Origin: Diplocarpon mali
Lineage: Eukaryota; Ascomycota; Leotiomycetes; Helotiales; Drepanopezizaceae
DNA length: 64,000 nt
Reading direction: 5' to 3'
Assembly (NCBI GenBank): GCA_024741835.1
Contig: JAENRP010000007.1
Span: forward strand, 1 to 64,000
This document shows positions 1 to 11,470 of this stretch, one piece after another. Under the pieces are notes generated by a model. It saw only the letters and a program-made list of their open reading frames with translations. It made no database searches and was not told the DNA's origin. Numbering within the stretch: the stretch's first letter is position 1; each line of letters begins with the position of its first letter. A program made the translations under genes and the position numbers.

Positions 1-429
1 AAAAGTATAAGTTCTATATTACTTAAATTTAATATTTTAAATATATTCTAATAATAACTAAGATCGAATTAGACCTTAAAAAGGTTAAACTATTACGCAA
101 TTAAAAGTATTTAAAAACTATTATTAAAGTAGAGTCCTACTTAGGATTTTGCAAGTTTTACTAATAATTTATTTGCAACTTTAAACTAATTGCTAAACCC
201 TTCTTTATTCTAACCTAACCGATAGTACTTTAGGATTAGATAGAAGAGTGCCGAATTACTTTTAAAGAACTTTATAAGCAGTTGCTTTCGATTTAGCAGA
301 TTTACTATTTTAACCTTAACTTACTTATAAAGTTGGAAACTGATACTTTTAATAGCATTATCGCTAGAGTACTTTCTTAATAATACTCTAATAAGCAATA
401 GTACCTAATTAGCTTCTATTTATATATAC
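1..429 (+). pseudogene. Gypsy-0 RT C-terminus and RNase H start (segment 1 of 5)
   Basis: This is the left-hand visible piece of the outermost Gypsy element. Read on the + strand it gives IELD near 65-77, then SYLGFCKFY near 135-161 (the connection region after the RT palm, normally SFLGFCNFYR), and then KLETDTFNS near 335-360, which is the RNase H start (normally K-x-E-TDAS). TAA/TAG codons interrupt it at places where relatives have Arg, Gln or Trp. The piece stops at 429, where Copia-1 is inserted, and the same reading resumes at 13631. The 5' LTR, gag, protease and most of RT lie left of the window. Confidence 0.85.
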
Positions 430-673
430 TATAGCAATGAGGTTCTCTGATAGTGAACTTGATAGTAAACTAGAAGAGAGGGCACGAAGAAGTATAAGGT
501 GCAAACGACGATGTTGAGTGTCTTGTGTCTTGATTTATAAGAGCTCTCTAACTACGAGCTATTTAATAAGGGCTGCCACTAAGTCATATAGCAAGTCATA
601 TGATATATTATATATATGATATATCATATGATAGATCATATGATAAATATATGATAGGCATACTTGTAATACA
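430..673 (-). repeat. Copia-1 3' LTR
   Basis: About 244 bp, matching 5809-5993 joined to 13575-13630. The section at 583-655 holds a cluster of overlapping CATATGA/TCATATG palindromes. This copy has more TA where the other LTR keeps CA/TG, so it is the more mutated of the two. Confidence 0.88.
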
Positions 674-959
674 CCCCTTTAGGGAGACCTTTAAAGGTAC
701 TTGCCAGCAATACATATGATATTATAACCTTTGTTATAATCTATAGTTTCATATGAAAAATCAACCTATAGATATAGGAAATAGAGTAGAGTTTGCTAGC
801 GCGTTCTACTTTAGAGTAGGAAATCCACCCTTTAAAAAAGTCAAAATCAACTCGCAGGCCTGGCCTAAGAGTAAAAAAAAATCACCCCTTAATAGAAGTG
901 TAAAAAAAAATCACCTTATAATAGAGGTGTAAAAAAAATCACCCCTTAATCGAGGTGCA
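674..959 (-). other. Copia-1 3' untranslated region with polypurine tract and A-rich triple repeat
   Basis: On the minus strand the LTR is preceded by CTAAAGGGGTG, a good polypurine tract, and the same motif precedes the 3' LTR of Copia E. Between 870 and 955 there are three tandem copies of a roughly 29-bp unit made of an A run followed by ATCACC and an AGGTG end. One palindromic unit lies just before them at 849-872. There is no coding frame. Confidence 0.6.
849..872. repeat. Palindromic unit (single)
   Basis: A copy of the 24-bp palindrome: left arm ACTCGCAGGCC, right arm GGCCTAAGAGT. It lies near the 3' end of Copia-1, just downstream of the RNase H frame. Confidence 0.8.
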
Positions 960-2660
960 GAACCTTTATATTTAACAATTTGATAAAGGCGGCGTAGTTA
1001 GAGCTATTTAAGCTCTTAGTAAGTCCATCGGCGGCGTTATCTTTAGTATTAGTATACTAGAGATCCAAATGGCCTTTCTAAAGCTTTTGCTAAATATAAT
1101 AGAACTTGATATTAATATGCTTCGTTTGCTAGTAATATTCGGGGTTTTCGATAAGATAAAGGGCTCCTTAGTTATTATAGATCATCTTGACTTTAGTAGC
1201 GTTATTGCTAGTATAGCCTATTTCCTTAAGTACCTAGCGTATCTAAGAGGCCTTTTGTGCAAATTTGCATATAGCGATATACTTTACCTCTATAGATAAG
1301 AGAGCGATAATAGTTTATCGCTTAAAGAAGGCGGTAATTACGCTATTATTAAGGAAGAAGACGGCCCTAGAATAGGAGGCTCTACTTCCTCTATTACTTA
1401 CTTAGTCAGAATTGCAATAGCTATGCAATTTCTAAAGCTTTAGGTTAGTTGTTTTACTTCTAAAGGTAGTATAATAGAATCGCGTTCCTTATAAGTATTG
1501 TAAAACTCGTTTTAAAGCTGCTATATATTATAGTAAAGGGTTAATAAGGAATTTGCTAAGAATAGAGTAATAGTATAGTATATCCTAACGCGTATAGTGC
1601 GCAAGGTACTATAAAGAACTACAGATCTCTTAGTATAGCTTCACTTCCTATAGAGTGGCTTAGTCTTTAAATTTAACTATATGAACTTTACAGCTATTAT
1701 CAAAAGGCGTTAGTACGCTTTTATAATTAGTTATATAAAAATGTTTAAGAACCTTATTAACGTAGGCATTTTAATAAAGTGAGATCGTTCTATTTTATCA
1801 ATCTCTAATTATACGTACTCTTAAGAAGTAGTTAGCCGATTCGCTACTTATAATTTCAAAGAGGTTGCGAAGGTCTCTTTTAAACTTATTATATATATTA
1901 CCCTTCTTTGCTACTATAAGGAAGTCGTTGATATAAGTAATAATAAGAATCTAAAAGGCGCAATTGATATATATGCAATTGTTAGTATTAAAAGGTTAAA
2001 AATCGAGCTTTTGTAGCTTAGACCGTAGCTTTTCTTACTATAGTCGTAGAGATTGCTTTAAGCTATATAAGGCCTTAAGAAGCTTAAGATAGTATTCTTA
2101 AGGTAAAAGAACGACCTTATCTTAAGTATATTTAAGAGGTAACTTAATGTAAATATTAAAGTTAGCTTTTAAGTTAAGGAAAGCTATCTTAATATCGAAC
2201 TGATCTAGCTCAAAGTTGTAAAGAGCTGCAAGCGCAATTGCAATTTTCTAAATAGCAGATTTGCAAACGCTAGCAAAGGTTTAATTGTAATCTCGACCTT
2301 ATTATTATATATAGTCTTATATAACGAATCTGACCTTCTATTAGGAGATTTTCCTATTTTAATCTCTTTTTATTTTAAAGATAAGCCTCGATCTAAGTAT
2401 TCTATTATCTTTAGAGAGTTTTAAGCGTTTTACTACTACTTATATATTCTTATAAGCGAGGGAATTATACTTAGAATTGATCGCAGATCGCCATTTATTA
2501 GCATTAGCATAAGAGAGGGCTTATTCGACTATTTTTAAGTCATTTAGGTATAAAGAGTCGAATAAGGCTATATGGAAGGCGCTTAAATAGGCTTCCTTAT
2601 CATTAGAGTTATTAGCTTTGAATCCAAGAGTAGTAGAGCAAGTAGCTCTCTTTTTAAAAG
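960..2660 (-). pseudogene. Copia-1 reverse transcriptase and RNase H
   Basis: On the minus strand this gives the Copia RT signature LLKALYSLKQS near 2070 (normally LLKALYGLKQSP) and the palm motif YINDFLIVAKKG near 1890-1930. The palm motif corresponds to YVDDF, with the first Asp turned to Asn. After that comes a stretch like the YFLGVRIxRD block near 1800. RNase H follows toward 960. Stops are TAA/TAG in the pattern expected from RIP. The small plus-strand frame at 1069-1299 is the antisense of this and is not a gene. Confidence 0.82.
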
Positions 2661-2745
2661 GCTAAGGGTAAGCCTTGTTCTTTGAACTAAGAGGTCTTCT
2701 TCTCTTTCTTAAAGTTGGAAGCTCAGCTTCTTCTAAGTTAGAATT

Positions 2746-2866
2746 GACTCGCGGTCCTGGCCTAGGAATGAAAGCATTATAAGAGTCAGTATTAACTCGC
2801 GGTCCTAGCCTAGGAGTAGAATTATTATAAGAGTCAGAATTGACTCGCGGTCCTGGACTAGGAGTC
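2746..2866 (-). repeat. Palindromic unit array, 3 units at 48 bp, in frame in Copia-1
   Basis: Units start at 2746, 2794 and 2842, so both spacings are 48 bp (16 codons). On the coding (minus) strand they lie in an open stretch and read TPSPGPRVNS, TPRLGPRVNT and IPRPGPRVNS. The array sits in the low-constraint linker between integrase and RT of the Copia polyprotein. Arms are of type ACTCGCGG and CCTAGGAGT. Confidence 0.9.
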
Positions 2867-2879
2867 AAATCACCCTTTA

Positions 2880-4530
2880 ATTATAGCTCTATAATTAGGC
2901 CGTCTTTATCGAATCGAACATAAGATAATTGAATAATCTTTTCACCTATTTGCGATAGTATATAGATCTGATAAATACTTTTATTATCAAATCCGATAAG
3001 AGTACCTACCTCTACTCTTAAAGTGAGTTTATTACTTTAAGTTCGCTTTTCTTTTTTAATTAGCATATAAATGCGATAGCCTAGTACTTGAAGATACTTG
3101 ATTAAGGGAATATAAAGCTTATTAGGCTTAATATTATCCTAAAAGACCTTATATAAAGTCTTACTACTAAGAATATCAAAGGCGGTAAGATTGGTAATAT
3201 ATATTACTAAAAGAAGGAGGTAAGGCCAAAGAAAGGAAGGGATATTTTAATCAATTATAGCTATTTGCAACTTTTCTATTAGTGTGCGAATTGATCGTTC
3301 CAATCTGCTATCTTATTCTAGTATATATAAAGTAGATTCTTCTAAAATTATACTAAGGTTTTCTATAAGTATTTGCATCTATATAAGAAAGTACTCCTTA
3401 CTTCTATTAGTTCTCTACTGCTTAATTGTGCGATTATACTAAGTTTATAAAAGGCTGATCATCTTCTTATTTGCTTTAAAGGTATTAGATTTATTTATAT
3501 AGGTCTATCCCTACCTAGCTATTATAGCTGCATAAGTGAAGATAGAAGCATATTTATAGCTATTTAAGCTAGTTGGCTTTAGATGAACCATATCGATATA
3601 TAGCTTATTAAGTGCCTTTATAGGTTAAGGGCAAGCTAAACGTTTATTAATATATTAAAGAGGTCTGCCTTTCTCGCAAGGGGTGCAAATTCGCGTCTTC
3701 CTTAATTTTATTTCCTTAATCTGCATATTAGTAATAGTAGATTAGGTCTTTCTGACTATTTATAGGCTAGCGTAGCCTAATCGACGGTATTAGAGCTTAA
3801 TATCAAGAGGTCCATTCTTAATAGCAGCTAGGAGAGTATATCCACTTATATAATTAGAGGAGTTAGTAAAAGGCTATTTCTTATTAATATATATATTATT
3901 ATTAATAGTGCAAATTTCCTTCTTATTAGATAGGAATAGCTTGCTATTTTAATAGAAGCCTTTGATTTTATTAAGTTTACTACTTAAGTATAGGCAGATA
4001 GGTAATTGAGGTATATAAAGAGTATTAATTAACTTAAGAATATACACCTTTCTATTAGATTTAAATGCATTGACTTTGTAAGTACTAATGCCGAGAGGTT
4101 GAATAGATCTATTAACTATACTTAAGGAGGGTAGATTATCTTAAGTAGTATAGGAAGTGAACTTAAAGAGATTATTAGAAACGTGCTTATTAGCACTTAT
4201 ATTATATAGCTAATGATTCTTCAATTTTAATAAGAAGCAGGAGGTAGAAGAACTGACTCCCGGTCCCGGCTTGCGAGTGGAAATCGGTCCTAAAGAGGAA
4301 TCGCCTCTTAATAAGGAATTGACTCCTAGGCCCGGCTTACAAGTGAGAATTAGCCCTAGGGTTAGTAATAGCATAGTATGCTTAAAGAGATCATTATCTG
4401 ATTCTTTATCTTCCTTCTGAGTCTTTCTTAAAGGCTTCTTGCCTTTTAGTAATAATGATAATAATAATAAGGACTTATCGTCCTTGCCTTTAAGGTGACG
4501 GAATATATACTTCTTCTTTAAATCCTTCTC
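2880..4530 (-). pseudogene. Copia-1 protease and integrase
   Basis: Minus strand. The protease region reads SANKHV near 4190 (normally D-S/T-GA-x-x-H), followed by a Copia-like core with LYIPQLP near 4010. Next come a GAG-pre-integrase segment, YRRLGYAS near 3785 (normally WHRRLGHAS), and the zinc-binding CTPCEKGRPL near 3690. The integrase core follows down to about 3250. Catalytic residues are hard to place because of stops. Two palindromic units are embedded at its start. Confidence 0.75.
4255..4344 (-). repeat. Palindromic unit pair, in frame in Copia-1
   Basis: Units start at 4255 and 4321, 66 bp apart (22 codons). The coding-strand reading is CKPGLGV and TRKPGPGV, the same T-x-x-P-G-x-x-V peptide as elsewhere. 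They lie between the gag zinc knuckle and the protease. Confidence 0.82.
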
Positions 4531-5790
4531 TTAAGCCTCTCTTTTCGATTTATTAATTATAAAGCAATCTTCTGCCTTATGGTATAGCTCTGGTTGCTTG
4601 CAATAAGGATAGGGTAAGTTAGGGGAGGAGGTAGTAGTATTCCTAGAGGTGCTCTTCTTTAAGTCTTTAAAACCTCTCTTGTTTTCTGACTTCTTATAGT
4701 TAGAGGAATGCGGCTTACTAGCCGATTTATTACTATATAAAACGGTTCTATTCATTTTTAAACTTTATAAGGCTTAAGCTTTATTAATAATATCTTTAAT
4801 AAGAGCTTTAAGCGTAATCTCTGATTTTCGTCCAGTTGCTATAGCTAAGCGAAGGTTAGAGCGTTATCGATCTGCCCAAATGGGCTATCTATTAGAACAG
4901 CTAGCAATAAATATAATAAGGTGCTAGTAAGAGGGAGGGGCAGAGTCGAGAGCTTTCAATTTAGTAATTAAAAGCCTAAAGGCGACGACATAAGCTTCGA
5001 GTGAATTGAAGTCGTTATATTTGATAGTAACGTAGGTCTATATAGTATTATATTTAAGTACTATTCTAGATCCTTTGTACTATTTTTAAAGAGCTTTCCA
5101 TATATCTAAGGCAGATTTATCACCTTTTATATAAGCTAATAGGCCTAGTTTGCAATTAAGTATAATAGTAAGCTTTATTTGAGATTCCTTAGCTTCTTAT
5201 CTAATCCAATTGTCCCTTTCCTTAAGAGTAATAGAACGGTCCTATAAGTTAACCTTAGGTGGAGTATATATTCTAGCTTTTATATAAAGATATATAATTA
5301 AGGCATTTGACTTTGCAAGGTTTAAAACCTTATTCTTCTACTAGCTATAGTCCTCTGCGCCTTTAAGCTTTTGAGACTTAGGGAGGCTAAGGGCAGCTGA
5401 AGATAATGACAATATCTTATTTGTATATATATATATAGAGTTGTCGAAAGGAGGGGAAGGAGGAGGAGGAGGAGATGAACTATTGAATTCGAGTTTAGGG
5501 TACTATATATCAGTCCCTTTAAAAATAGGTAATTCAAGTAATAGAATACTTTTAGCAATTAAGCTGGTAATCTCAGCTATTAGTCCTAATGATTTAGCTA
5601 CAGTAACGAATCTTGCGTAAGCTTAGATTATTGCGTAGCGCTTTAGAAGGGGAGTAGCCACTATTTTATTATTAAAATGATACTATCGTGCGTCGTTAGT
5701 TAAGTAAAACTCAAAAAATATCGATTAGCCTCTTCGTTTGTAAGGGAGACTTTGATTAATGGAATTTTATATCGAATGCTATTTATAGGC
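4531..5790 (-). pseudogene. Copia-1 gag
   Basis: Minus strand, running from just inside the 5' LTR. The C-terminal part at 4531-4755 is open and ends in a retroviral-type zinc knuckle, PYPYCKQPELYHKAEDC. The first Cys is expected where Tyr is seen, consistent with TGT to TAT. A GC-rich stretch after the LTR at about 5783-5805 (GGTTATGAGCCCCGC on the minus strand) is the probable primer-binding site. The N-terminal part is broken and its start codon is not identifiable. Confidence 0.72.
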
Positions 5791-5808
5791 ATGCGGGGCT
5801 CATAACCT

Positions 5809-5993
5809 ATAGCAATAAGGTTCTCTGATAGTAAACTTAATAGTAAACTAGAAGAGAGGGCATAAAGAAGTATAAGGTGCAAACGACGATATTGAGTATC
5901 TTGTGTCTTAATTCATAAGAGCTCTCTAACTACGAGCTATTTAATAAGGGCTGCCACTAAGTCATATGGCAAGTCATATGACATATCATGTAT
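5809..5993 (-). repeat. Copia-1 5' LTR, part 1
   Basis: The same sequence as 430 onward. It is interrupted at 5993 by Gypsy-2 and continues at 13575. Confidence 0.88.
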
Positions 5994-6128
5994 AAAACGT
6001 AGGGGTGGTAATACCTCAGAAAAGGGGGAAAAGGTTGTTGTATTAGGTATGGTACAGTTGTAGGTTTTATCCCCTTGCACTAGCGCCCACATGCTCTACT
6101 CTAGCCTATTCAGGACTAGCACTCCACA
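5994..6128 (-). repeat. Gypsy-2 3' LTR
   Basis: 135 bp, nearly identical to 13436-13570. The bases just outside it on the internal side (6129-6160) give the minus-strand purine-containing stretch AAGGGGCTC, a possible polypurine tract. Confidence 0.85.
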
Positions 6129-6650
6129 AGCCCTATAACAAGAACGAGAGCCCCTTAAGCTATTGCAAGTTCATATATATGCACCTATTGTACTCCCCTA
6201 TTCCTGCAGATCTATAGAAATATTTGCTTCCTTCTTCTATCGCCTCGTCGGGCTGGCAACCTCAAGCTTCTGGTGTTCTTAGATCTTTGCTTTTAGCTTT
6301 CTTAGCGGGAGCTCTAGGAGTTCCAAACCCTAAGGATTATCCCCCTCCTTTCTTCCTTCTCTTACCTGGTTCTTCTAACCTCTTGAGGCAAGGAGTGAAC
6401 TGATCTCCTAGCTCGCAGGTTCTAGTACACCAGAATACGCCCTTCCTATCCTAACACAAGGTAGGAAGTTCGGAGGTAAAAGGGCTTTAGCTGATCTATA
6501 TAGAAGTGCCTTGCGATATATATACCGCTGATCTGTTCGAGCTAGTAAGACTTCCTATGCTCCCCTCCCTCTTTAATAATGCGAAATAGTCCTCTTTAGG
6601 AAGGCCGAAGTTTCTGGCCCAAGGCCTTTAAGTTATATAGCATTACCATA
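6129..6650 (-). other. Gypsy-2 region between integrase C-terminus and 3' LTR
   Basis: About 520 bp downstream of the recognisable integrase on the minus strand. Short basic stretches are readable, but there is no chromodomain or other motif that I recognise. It may be a decayed C-terminal tail of pol plus 3' UTR. Confidence 0.45.
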
Positions 6651-7600
6651 GAGCTAAGGAGGAAGCTCTTCTCCTTTCCAGTAAACCGCGCGGCGCGCCT
6701 TTTATACAGCTCCTTTCTTCTATACTCTGATAGCGTCCTAACTTTATCTTAAACACCTTCTTGCGTTGCAATATGCTCGAGAATAGCGTCGCTCTATGCT
6801 TTATATAATTGCGAATCAGCTCCCTATAAGGCTTTAGGGAACCCTTGGTCGGTAAGAGTTTAGTGGATTATATGCGCATAGTAAGCAGGGAATAATAAAT
6901 CGATAGAGGCTTTAGGCTAATGCCCTTAATAGATATTGAAAGGGGAGTATCCTAGGAATAAGATCTCCCTAGCGTTCACCTCGAATAGCACTCTTTGCAG
7001 TTTTTCTTCAAATAAGCCCTAAGACTTAGCTATAGCTTATTGGAAGATATCGACTGCCTTCTCTACCATTCCTATACTCTTCTTAAAGGCAGAAGGGGAG
7101 TTAATCTATAAGACTCCCCTCTTCCTAACAAACTGGCGCACCTATTCTTTAAAATGGCTGCTAAGGTTAATATAGAAGCCGATAGGAACGCCCTCGATCT
7201 GGAAAAGCCTTTCTAAGCTCCGAATGATATAAATAGAACTCGGTATAGGGCATAGAAAAGCCTAGATAAAACGAGAAAAGTAATCGATAACTATTAGGAT
7301 ATGCTTATACTCCTCTAGCATACTAGGAAAGGGTCCGCAAAAATCTGCGCCGAGAAGCTCCATAGGCCTAGAGACAACTACACTTAATAGAGGTTATAAT
7401 CTCTAAGCAGGACTATATTTTGCGCACTAAAGGCACCCTAAGATATATAGAGAAACGTCCCTTATTATAAAGGGCCAGTAGACGTTTCTCAGCTTCCTAA
7501 GGGTAGTAGTAGAAGCAAAATGGCCCCCTTTATCGTAGGTAGCGAATAGAGCGTTAGAAATCTATCCCAGAACTAGGCAAGACTTGTATTTTCCTCTCTA
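6651..7600 (-). pseudogene. Gypsy-2 integrase
   Basis: Minus strand. The HHCC zinc domain is visible near 7410-7550: YDKGGHFAS, then LRNVYWP, then CLxCAKY. The core begins MELLGADFCGPF near 7340-7370, with the first catalytic Asp present, and continues with HILIVIDYFSRFI. The block around the second catalytic residue reads FYINLSSHF, so the Asp is not seen there. Basic residues follow toward 6650. Several TAG/TAA codons break it. Confidence 0.85.
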
Positions 7601-8149
7601 GTAGTACTAAAGAGTATTATTCTCCTATTTGTACTTAAGGCCCTTCTGCTAGAGGCTCCTCTTCCCCACTCGGTCCATTCCATTAGGAAATTCCTAGTAT
7701 AGAAGATATCTTATCACCTTATTATACTAAGGGTATTATAGAAAGGCCTGTAGAGCTTCCTATATCTTAGCATCTGCTATTAGGTCGGCATTTGCTAGCA
7801 GATATATAACATTAGGAGTTATAGCCAGTCTAGCTGGGATTCTTAAGAAGGGAGATATAGGTTGGAGGCCGACCTTTAACTCTACTCCTGCAACTTAGCA
7901 GAGAGCTGCCATAAACAATATATCTTCTTCTCTATCTCCTACGTATCCTAGCACCTTTAAAGGGTAGAGTATCTCTTATACAGCCTTTAGCTTTAAGCGT
8001 TCGATTTCTATTAGTAGGTTGGCGATGTCTTTGAGTAGCTGTTTATAGCCCTCTTTCCTATCTTTCCAGATCCAAATACTATTCCGATCTGCCGCTGCTT
8101 ATATATATCTATATTTCGAGTAGTCTCCCTTATCACAATTGTCTCTTAG

Positions 8150-9700
8150 AAAGATGGTTCTTAATAGCGCGTCTGCGACCTTATTTCTTTCGCCCTTAAT
8201 ATAGGTGATTGTGATATTAAGGAGGCGTAGCTCTACGGCCTATTAAGCATAGATCCCTTCCTATATAGAGCTCGAATTTAAGAAAAAGGTAAGCGGCTGA
8301 TAGTTAATATAAATAGTGCTGGTTTTCTCTCCCTTAAGGAAATGGTAGTATTTTCGGCAGAACTCGATAATAGTTAAAAGCTCTTATTTATAGGTGCTAT
8401 ACTGCCTTTAGGTATGAGAAAAGGTAAAACTATTAAAAAGTATTAGTATTGCAGCAGATTCCCTTGCTTGAATTTGGGTGATATAATACCCTCTTGCGTA
8501 GCCACTCGCGTCGGTATATATAAAGACCGGCTCTAATAGTATATAGCTAGATCGTTCGATAACTGCAGAGCAATACTCCTTGAGTATTAAGAAGGAGAGG
8601 GCCTCTGCTTTTAACCACCTTTACTCCACTGCTCCTATTAGGCGATTCAAGGGCCTTGCTATCTTGGCGAAGTTCTTTATCCAGTTCTATATGATCTGTA
8701 TAGCTCTTAAGAACCGCTATACCTCTATTACGTTCTAAGGTATAGGCTAGAGTTTGATATTCTCTAATCTCTCTAGCTTTATAACAGTCTTGCCTCTTGC
8801 TCTATATCAGATGCCTAGGACTAGCACCTTAATTATAAAGAGGAGGCATTTCTTAAAGGATAGCTTTAGCCTGGACTATAAGAGCCTAGGAAGGAGGTGA
8901 TCGCATAGGAAAGCAAAGGCGGCTTTAAAGTCGGGGAAACCTCTAAAGATATCGTCCATATAGAATATTAGATGCTATAATCGAATGTGGTTATCTGCTA
9001 GAATAAAGGAGAATAGAGAAGGCTTTAAATCATCCCTACCCTTGGCAACAGCTCTCTCTAATATAAGGATAGGGCTAAAAACAAGCTTTATAAGTTTATT
9101 CATTGAGAATGCCGAAGAGGCAGCCCTTTAAGGTATCCTTATAGGTTGCAACTAGCAATGGCCAGGCGCAGAAAAGGCGTAGAAGTATCAGTGATCTAGG
9201 TCTAGGTTGACTGACTAATACGCATACTTTAGGTCTAGCTGTATAAACAGCTAGTGCTAGGGGTTGCTTAAATAATCGAAGCACTTAGATAAACTGATTA
9301 TTATACAACTTAGTATAATCTCCTTAATCCGGGAATAATCGAAGGTGACCTTATACTCTCTTATAGACGCCTTACTCTCTGCACTCTTATCGACTAGGTA
9401 TAGGTAGGAGTTCCAGTCAGAAAGCCTATAGTTTGCAAGAAAGGTGCTCTTAAATATTCCACAGTCTATTCCTTCTATAATCGTCTTATTTAGCCATGCT
9501 AGCTTGCGAGGGTTGTATCGCCTTATAGTATTATCAGCTACTAGAATGGCGCCTTTCGGGATTCGGGCTCGATAGGTATAGAGGTTAGTATAGGGAATAT
9601 CAGTAAGTCTATTAGAGTTGACCGCTCTATAGGTATATAGAAGCTCTTGCACCTCTTTCAATCGGGTTTCAAGGATCCTAGGTCCAAAAGTTATTTTACA
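8150..9700 (-). pseudogene. Gypsy-2 reverse transcriptase and RNase H
   Basis: Minus strand. The N-terminal part of RT is an open stretch at 9257-9661 with YRARIPKGA, YNPRKLAWLNKTI and VTFDYSRIKE. The catalytic box is FYMDDIF, with YMDD encoded at 8951-8962 and fully intact. The RNase H start reads FIYTDASGYARGYY near 8490-8515 with the catalytic Asp present, followed by YSTYKRELLTIIEF. Only a few stops interrupt it, so this is the best preserved RT in the window. Confidence 0.9.
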
Positions 9701-11470
9701 GCTCTCTATCTATGCCTTTAGGTCGCTCTTAAGAGGCTGTTCTATTAGGAGCCTTCTTACTCGTCGATCTATTAGGAAGTTGGGTATAAAGGTCTCCTTA
9801 TCGTTATAGCTTCTTAAAAGCGATGAATATGATTATGCTAATAGCTTTTGCGAGCTTTCGAGTTGGATTCTTCTGCTTCTAGGTCCTAGCTCTCCCTTCT
9901 ATATATGCGAAGATATAGCACTCCCTTTTCTTATTATATTTTGACCCTTTACTAGCCTGAATAGAGCTTTTAAAGCTGGTATAGATATCCCTTCCTATTT
10001 CTCCTTAGTCTTAGAACGGTCTTCTGCCTCTTTAGTCTCCTCTAAAGCTAGCAGATTAGCTATCTGAAGCGATAGGCAGTTCCCTACTATAGCTGAGTTT
10101 AACGCCTTCCTAAGGCGTTGCCGATGATTTAAAAATCCTATTTATCCTCAAAGTCGGTTTCGCTTTTAGAGCTGCTGTTGCTTTCTAAGTCGTCGGTGGT
10201 AGAAATATCGGAGTCTTCAAGTGCGAGTCTTACTATTAGGTTCTCAAGGGGTGTTTTCCGTGGTTTCTCCTTTAAATAAAGCAATAAGTTTAAACCTAGG
10301 CTAAGAGTGAATTGCGGTCCTATAATAGTGATAGGTTTCTCTTCTAGTATATTCCCTTTAATAGTGATCTTGCTCTTCTAGATATTCAATTTTGCATCAA
10401 CTATATATAGCTAAGGTAGACCTAGAAGGAGAGATAGCTCAGTTTTCTTCAAAGGGCTATTTGATCTTAAGAAGGAGTCCACCTTACGCTAGATGCCTTA
10501 AACTCTAATCTCAAACGATATATAGCTAGTCAAGTCATATATCTCTCTATCTGCAGTACTATAGGTTACCTTTGAGTAGCCTTTTAAATTAAGGGAACGC
10601 TTTATAAGATTGAGAGCTCTCTTAAGTCTTTGAGAAGTGAGTAAAATATCACTGCCTTGATCAATAGCACTTATGCTAATAGGCAGATCTACTACTATCT
10701 CTTCTTCCCCTTCCTTCACTTGAATCGATACTAGTACTTTCTAAGCCTTCTCATCCGGGTGTACACTAAGCAGGAGTTTCGTAAGGTTCGACTGCATAGC
10801 TGATAGGGGAGGGGGCTCAGTCTCTTCGGATGCTACTCCTAAGAAGGTAGCCTTCTTCTATCTCTTCTAGTTCTAGCGAGTAGAGAGATTGCAGAACTGC
10901 TTTAATACTTTCGGAGATAGCTGGAATAGATCTAAAAGATTCATCGAGATCTTAAATCCTTTTGCTAGCTTGATATAGTTAATAGGGCCATCGCCCTCTC
11001 TCCCTACGATCTCTTATAAATAGCGAAGCTTCTTCTCCTTAAAGGCTGCCTTCTTCTTTCCAATAGGGTCTGCGCTAGCTTGCTTCCCTTAGGGTTATCT
11101 CCTAGGTTCCGCCTAGGTAGTATCGTCTAATAAACTAGCTATTTGTACTCTCTTCCGAACCCCTTTCCTATCTGCTAAGAAGGAGGTAGCTTAAGGAGGT
11201 GCATCTTCCTTAGTATTATATATAGCATCGTAATATCTAATACCTCCTACCTCTACTAGGTTAGAGACTATAGCAGGTTCGCTAACATCCTCTACTGCCG
11301 CTCTTCGCGATCTATTGAACTCTTTTAGCAATATCCTTATTTCGGGATCTATTTTAACAGAGGCAGGTGTAGGCGCTATAGAGCGACTACTATCAGTATG
11401 TCTTCTATAATTGTGATATTTTCCTTCTTTTACATAGATCTCGATATAATGCACTAAGGCAGCAGATTCA
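9701..11470 (-). pseudogene. Gypsy-2 linker and protease region
   Basis: Minus strand, between the gag zinc knuckle and RT. An open stretch at 10498-10719 and another at 11191-11454 belong to the same polyprotein. Position implies the aspartic protease lies about 10300-10750, but I cannot point to an unambiguous D-S/T-G. A degenerate half-unit of the palindromic repeat may lie at 10290-10314. Confidence 0.55.

Noticed and set aside
1069..1299. Open plus-strand frame of 76 codons
   Set aside because: It lies antisense to Copia-1 RNase H/RT, whose minus-strand motifs are clear; RIP favours antisense open frames by removing C and G.
10290..10314. Palindromic unit in Gypsy-2
   Set aside because: Only CCTAGGCTAAGAGT followed by a displaced GCGGTCC is seen; arm order and spacing do not fit, so at best it is a rearranged remnant.
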